Of a DNA stretch of 64,000 nt, positions 61,417 to 64,000 are shown piece after piece (position 1 is the first letter of the stretch; each line of letters begins with the position of its first letter). The stretch comes from Micromonospora sp. NBC_01699. GTDB lineage: Bacteria > Actinomycetota > Actinomycetes > Mycobacteriales > Micromonosporaceae. The DNA lies in NCBI RefSeq assembly GCF_036250065.1, contig NZ_CP109199.1, forward strand, positions 2,356,001-2,420,000, given 5' to 3'. The notes beneath the pieces were generated by a model. It saw only the letters and a list, made by a program, of their open reading frames with translations. It did no database searches and was not told where the DNA came from. The position numbers were made by a program, and so were the translations under genes.

Positions 61417-61855
61417 TCGCGAGCAGAAATGGGGCTGGCCCGGCGCGGGGTGCTGCGGGCGGCCGCGCCGGGCCAGCGTACGTGGGCGAACGCCACGGTG
61501 CCGGGCCGACCGAGGGGGCGGTCGGACGGCGCCGTGGCGTCGCCGAGCTGGCGCGCGCGACGGGACGGGGTGTGGGGGACCAAGTCCCGCCGCGCGCACG
61601 AATTCCCGCCGGACCGCGTGGGAAGTGATAGTCCGGCGGAACTGGTGGGATCGGTGCCAATCCTGCCAGTGCCGAGCACGGTGTGCCGCGCGGTTAATCC
61701 AGACCTAAGCTGAACTTGAAGATTTCTTACTGATTTCCGGTAAGCAACGGGCCCCGACACACCACAGTGGTGTGTCGGGGCCCGGAAACCTGTGTGGACG
61801 GTCAGCGGTGGCGGCGGACCGCCGTCGGTCGCAACGGTGGGGACACGCCCCGCAG
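61417..61855. other. Intergenic region without accepted gene
   Basis: The 439-base gap between the convergent adenosine deaminase and histidine kinase genes holds no convincing ORF. An AT-rich stretch (61694-61745, ending TTTCTTACTGATTTCCGGTA at 61724-61743) precedes a very strong hairpin (61749-61783). The pair looks like a promoter-less terminator, or the end of a small RNA. Confidence 0.4.
61749..61783. terminator. Strong hairpin between convergent genes
   Basis: GGGCCCCGACACACCA (61749-61764) and TGGTGTGTCGGGGCCC (61768-61783) form a perfect 16-bp stem with a 3-base loop. It is 333 bases from the deaminase stop and 73 from the kinase stop. Confidence 0.75.
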
Positions 61856-63274
61856 TCAGCTCTCCGTACCGCCGGATTTTGGCTGGCGACGGCCCTTGCC
61901 GTCGCGCTCCCGGGCCAACCGGCCGACCAGCCCGAACCGGCTGACCTGACGCGGCGTCGCCTCCGGATCGGCGAGCAGCATCACCACGCTGGCCCCGCCG
62001 AGCCGGGCCCGGTCGATGCTGACCGAGCCGTTCGCCTGGAGCGCCACCCGGCGGGCGATGTCCAGCCCCAGACCGGTCGAACCCCGGTCACTCGTGCCCC
62101 GGCGCAGGGCCCGATCCGGGTTGGCGATACCCGGCCCGGCGTCGTCGACCCGAACCGCTATGTAACCGTCCCGCCGGGACACCGCGACCTCGAACGCCGT
62201 GCCCTGCGGGGTGTAGCGGAACACGTTGCCGAGCACCGCGTCGAGCGCCGCCGCCAACTCGGCCCTCGGCACCGGTACGGGGATGCGCAACTGGGCGCCG
62301 CTGATCCGGTGCGGCCGGTTCTGGTCCCCGGCGAGCGCCGCCCAGAACACCATCCGGTCCCGGACCACCTCGCTGACGTCGCACATGCCCGGTTCGGTCT
62401 CCTGCACGACCGTCTTGCGGGTGGTGTTGATCAGCACGTCGATCTCACCCTCCAGGGTGACGATCGCCTGCCGGATCCGCCGGATCGTCCGGCGTCGGTC
62501 GAGTTCCGCCTCGCTGAACGAACCGACGCTGGTGTCGTCGGAGTCGAGCGCGTCGGCGTCGAGCCGCAGCACGGTCAGCGGCGTACGCAACCGGTGCGAC
62601 AGGTCGGCGACCAGTTCACGTTCGTCGGTACGGGAGGTGACCAGGCGGTCCGCCATCCGGTTGAACGCGTACCCGGCCTCGGCCAGCTCCCGTGGACCGC
62701 TCGGCTCGATCCGCAGGTCGAGATCGCCGTCGCCGACCGCGAGCGCGGCCTGGACCAGTCCACGGGCGGACGCGACCGCCCGGCCGGCGAGCCGGTCCAC
62801 CACGATCACCGAGACCACGACCAGCCCGATCGCGATGGCGATCAGGGTGAGCCAGCGACCACCGGCCCCCGGCTGGAGTGCCGAGTCGGGGATGAACACC
62901 TCGACCACCGCGACCCGGTCGCCGAGCGACGCCGGCTCCAGCCGGACCACCCCGCCGTCCACGTCGGCGATCACCAGCTCACCGCTGGCGCGGGCCCGGT
63001 CGACGTCGTCCTCGCTGGCGCGCGGGGTGCCGCCGGTCTCCAGCCCGTGCACCACCGGCCGGTCGGTCGGACCGTCGGCGAACTGGCCGATCACCTGGGT
63101 CAGCATGGTCGCGTCCGCCCCGGCGGCCAGTGCGCCGACCACCACGGCGGCGTGCCGCCCGGCGTCGGCGAGCGCGTGCTCCCGCGCCTCCTGCTGGAGC
63201 GAGATTCCGAGCGGGATGAGGAAGGCGAGGGCGACGATCGAGGTCATGCCGGCCCCGAGGTAGGCCAGCGCCAA
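61856..63274 (-). CDS. HAMP-type sensor histidine kinase
   Basis: The roughly 472-residue membrane kinase has a first helix (GLRLALAYLGAGMTSIVALAF), an outer sensor of about 120 residues, a second helix (WLTLIAIAIGLVVVSVIVV), HAMP (about 170-225), His-kinase dimerisation domain with the phospho-His in LVADLSHRLRTPLTVLRLD, and an ATPase domain (VLGNVFRYTPQGTAFEV; DDAGPGI; STGLGLDIARRVA). It pairs with the regulator directly upstream, whose stop codon ends two bases before the TTG at 63274; ATG 63247 is an alternative start. Confidence 0.9.
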   Translation of the reverse strand: MALAYLGAGMTSIVALAFLIPLGISLQQEAREHALADAGRHAAVVVGALAAGADATMLTQVIGQFADGPTDRPVVHGLETGGTPRASEDDVDRARASGELVIADVDGGVVRLEPASLGDRVAVVEVFIPDSALQPGAGGRWLTLIAIAIGLVVVSVIVVDRLAGRAVASARGLVQAALAVGDGDLDLRIEPSGPRELAEAGYAFNRMADRLVTSRTDERELVADLSHRLRTPLTVLRLDADALDSDDTSVGSFSEAELDRRRTIRRIRQAIVTLEGEIDVLINTTRKTVVQETEPGMCDVSEVVRDRMVFWAALAGDQNRPHRISGAQLRIPVPVPRAELAAALDAVLGNVFRYTPQGTAFEVAVSRRDGYIAVRVDDAGPGIANPDRALRRGTSDRGSTGLGLDIARRVALQANGSVSIDRARLGGASVVMLLADPEATPRQVSRFGLVGRLARERDGKGRRQPKSGGTES

Positions 63275-63276
63275 CC

Positions 63277-63966
63277 TCAGTCCGGTGCCACCAACCGGAA
63301 CCCGACCCCCCGCACGGTGCGCAGGTAGCGGGGTTTCGCTGCGGACTCGCCCAGTTTGCGACGAAGCCAATACAGATGCACGTCGATTGTCTGATCCTCG
63401 CCGACCGACGGTTGCCGCCATACCTCCTCCAACAGTTCCCGGCGGGACACTACCCGGCCCGGTCGCGCGGCGAGATAGGCCAGCACGTCGAATTCCTTGC
63501 GGGTCAGTGCGAGCGGTACGCCGTCGAGCAGCGCGCTGCGCTCACCGACGTCGACCCGCAGGCCGCCGACCTCGTGTACGGCAGGTGCCACCGTACGGCT
63601 GGCCCGGCCGGCCCGGCGCAGCACGGTGGTGATCCGGGCGTCCAGGTGCGCGCCGGTGAACGGCTTGACCATGTAGTCGTCCGCCCCGGCCCGGAGCAGC
63701 CGGACCACCGACTGCTCGTCGTCGCGGGCGGTGGCGATGATGATCGGCACGTCGGTGATGCCGCGCAGCATCCGTAACGCGTCGGCCCCGTCAAGGTCGG
63801 GTAGTCCGAGATCCAGCACCACCAGATCGGGAGTTTCGGCGGCGACCCGGCGCAGGGCGTCGAGAGCCGTGCCGACCGCGTGCACCGCGTGCCCACGATC
63901 GGCCAGGGAGCGCAGCATCGCGCCGCGCACGACGTGGTCATCCTCGACCAGGAGCACCGTGGCCAC
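63277..63966 (-). CDS. OmpR family response regulator
   Basis: The 229-residue regulator has a receiver domain with phospho-Asp52 in VVLDLGLPDLDG and Lys in YMVKPFTG, and a winged-helix DNA-binding domain (LTRKEFDVLAYLAARPGRVVSRRELLEEVW, then TIDVHLYWLRRKLG). It is made from a GTG at 63966 and is co-transcribed with the histidine kinase. The signal is unknown; the pair is of the TcrA/CseBC-like type with a membrane-proximal sensor. Confidence 0.93.
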   Translation of the reverse strand: MATVLLVEDDHVVRGAMLRSLADRGHAVHAVGTALDALRRVAAETPDLVVLDLGLPDLDGADALRMLRGITDVPIIIATARDDEQSVVRLLRAGADDYMVKPFTGAHLDARITTVLRRAGRASRTVAPAVHEVGGLRVDVGERSALLDGVPLALTRKEFDVLAYLAARPGRVVSRRELLEEVWRQPSVGEDQTIDVHLYWLRRKLGESAAKPRYLRTVRGVGFRLVAPD

Positions 63967-64000
63967 GTGAAGACCGTACTGCCCCTGGCAAGTGCGGCGG

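Overview
The window is high-GC actinobacterial DNA. Frequent GTG starts, many ATGA and GTGA gene overlaps, and families such as DUF397, DUF5753, DUF3618, DUF4235 and Holin-X point to the Micromonosporaceae (Micromonospora and relatives). That placement is inferred from gene content and style, not from a marker gene. No rRNA, tRNA or CRISPR array was seen.

Layout. 1-4,050: end of a ureide pathway (allantoinase, allantoicase) with an IS630-type element sitting exactly on the allantoicase stop codon; the element carries a passenger gene. 4,200-11,500: a kinase-like phosphotransferase, pirin with its MarR regulator, a secreted copper-chaperone/DyP peroxidase pair, an acetyltransferase and stress proteins. 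11,600-16,350: a divergent carbohydrate locus, a secreted GH6 cellulase with CBM2 facing a large PQQ-type sugar dehydrogenase with PKD, CBM6-like and ricin-type modules, with a CebR-like operator between them. 16,400-25,600: OsmC, a stress-type partner-switching set (MEDS/ATPase anti-sigma factor and SpoIIE phosphatase), mechanosensitive-channel-like and MFS proteins, and small stress proteins (SRPBCC, DUF2795, ChaB).

25,700-37,500: aldehyde dehydrogenase, a Dol-P-Man-synthase-like GT2, and a tight operon for ADP-heptose and its transfer (GmhB fused to GT9, two other glycosyltransferases, GmhA, HldE, an SDR and a second GT9), ending in DNA topoisomerase IB. 37,500-42,770: an accessory island bracketed by the intact topoisomerase IB 3' end and a decayed second copy of that 3' end. 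It holds a broken IS5-type transposase, a membrane protein, a compact eight-gene operon of tiny, partly Cys-rich proteins, and a divergent XRE/DUF397 pair whose XRE gene has an in-frame amber codon.

42,775-64,000: TetR plus NmrA-like pair with a clear palindromic operator, a DUF1963-like protein, an APH-like phosphotransferase, a dehalogenase-like hydrolase, an F420-type nitroreductase, GH3 beta-N-acetylhexosaminidase, a cysteine-desulfurase-like enzyme, DUF1206, MscS, the Holin-X/DUF3618/DUF4235 trio, a cold-shock protein with a long leader, aldo/keto reductase, a truncated trans-aconitate methyltransferase, adenosine deaminase and an OmpR/HAMP-kinase two-component system.

A recurring theme is long hairpins between convergent genes, of which two (16.4 kb and 25.6 kb) belong to one dispersed sequence family. 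The best places to look for something new are the 37.5-42.8 kb island with its micro-operon, the IS630 unit with passenger gene, and the heptose operon.
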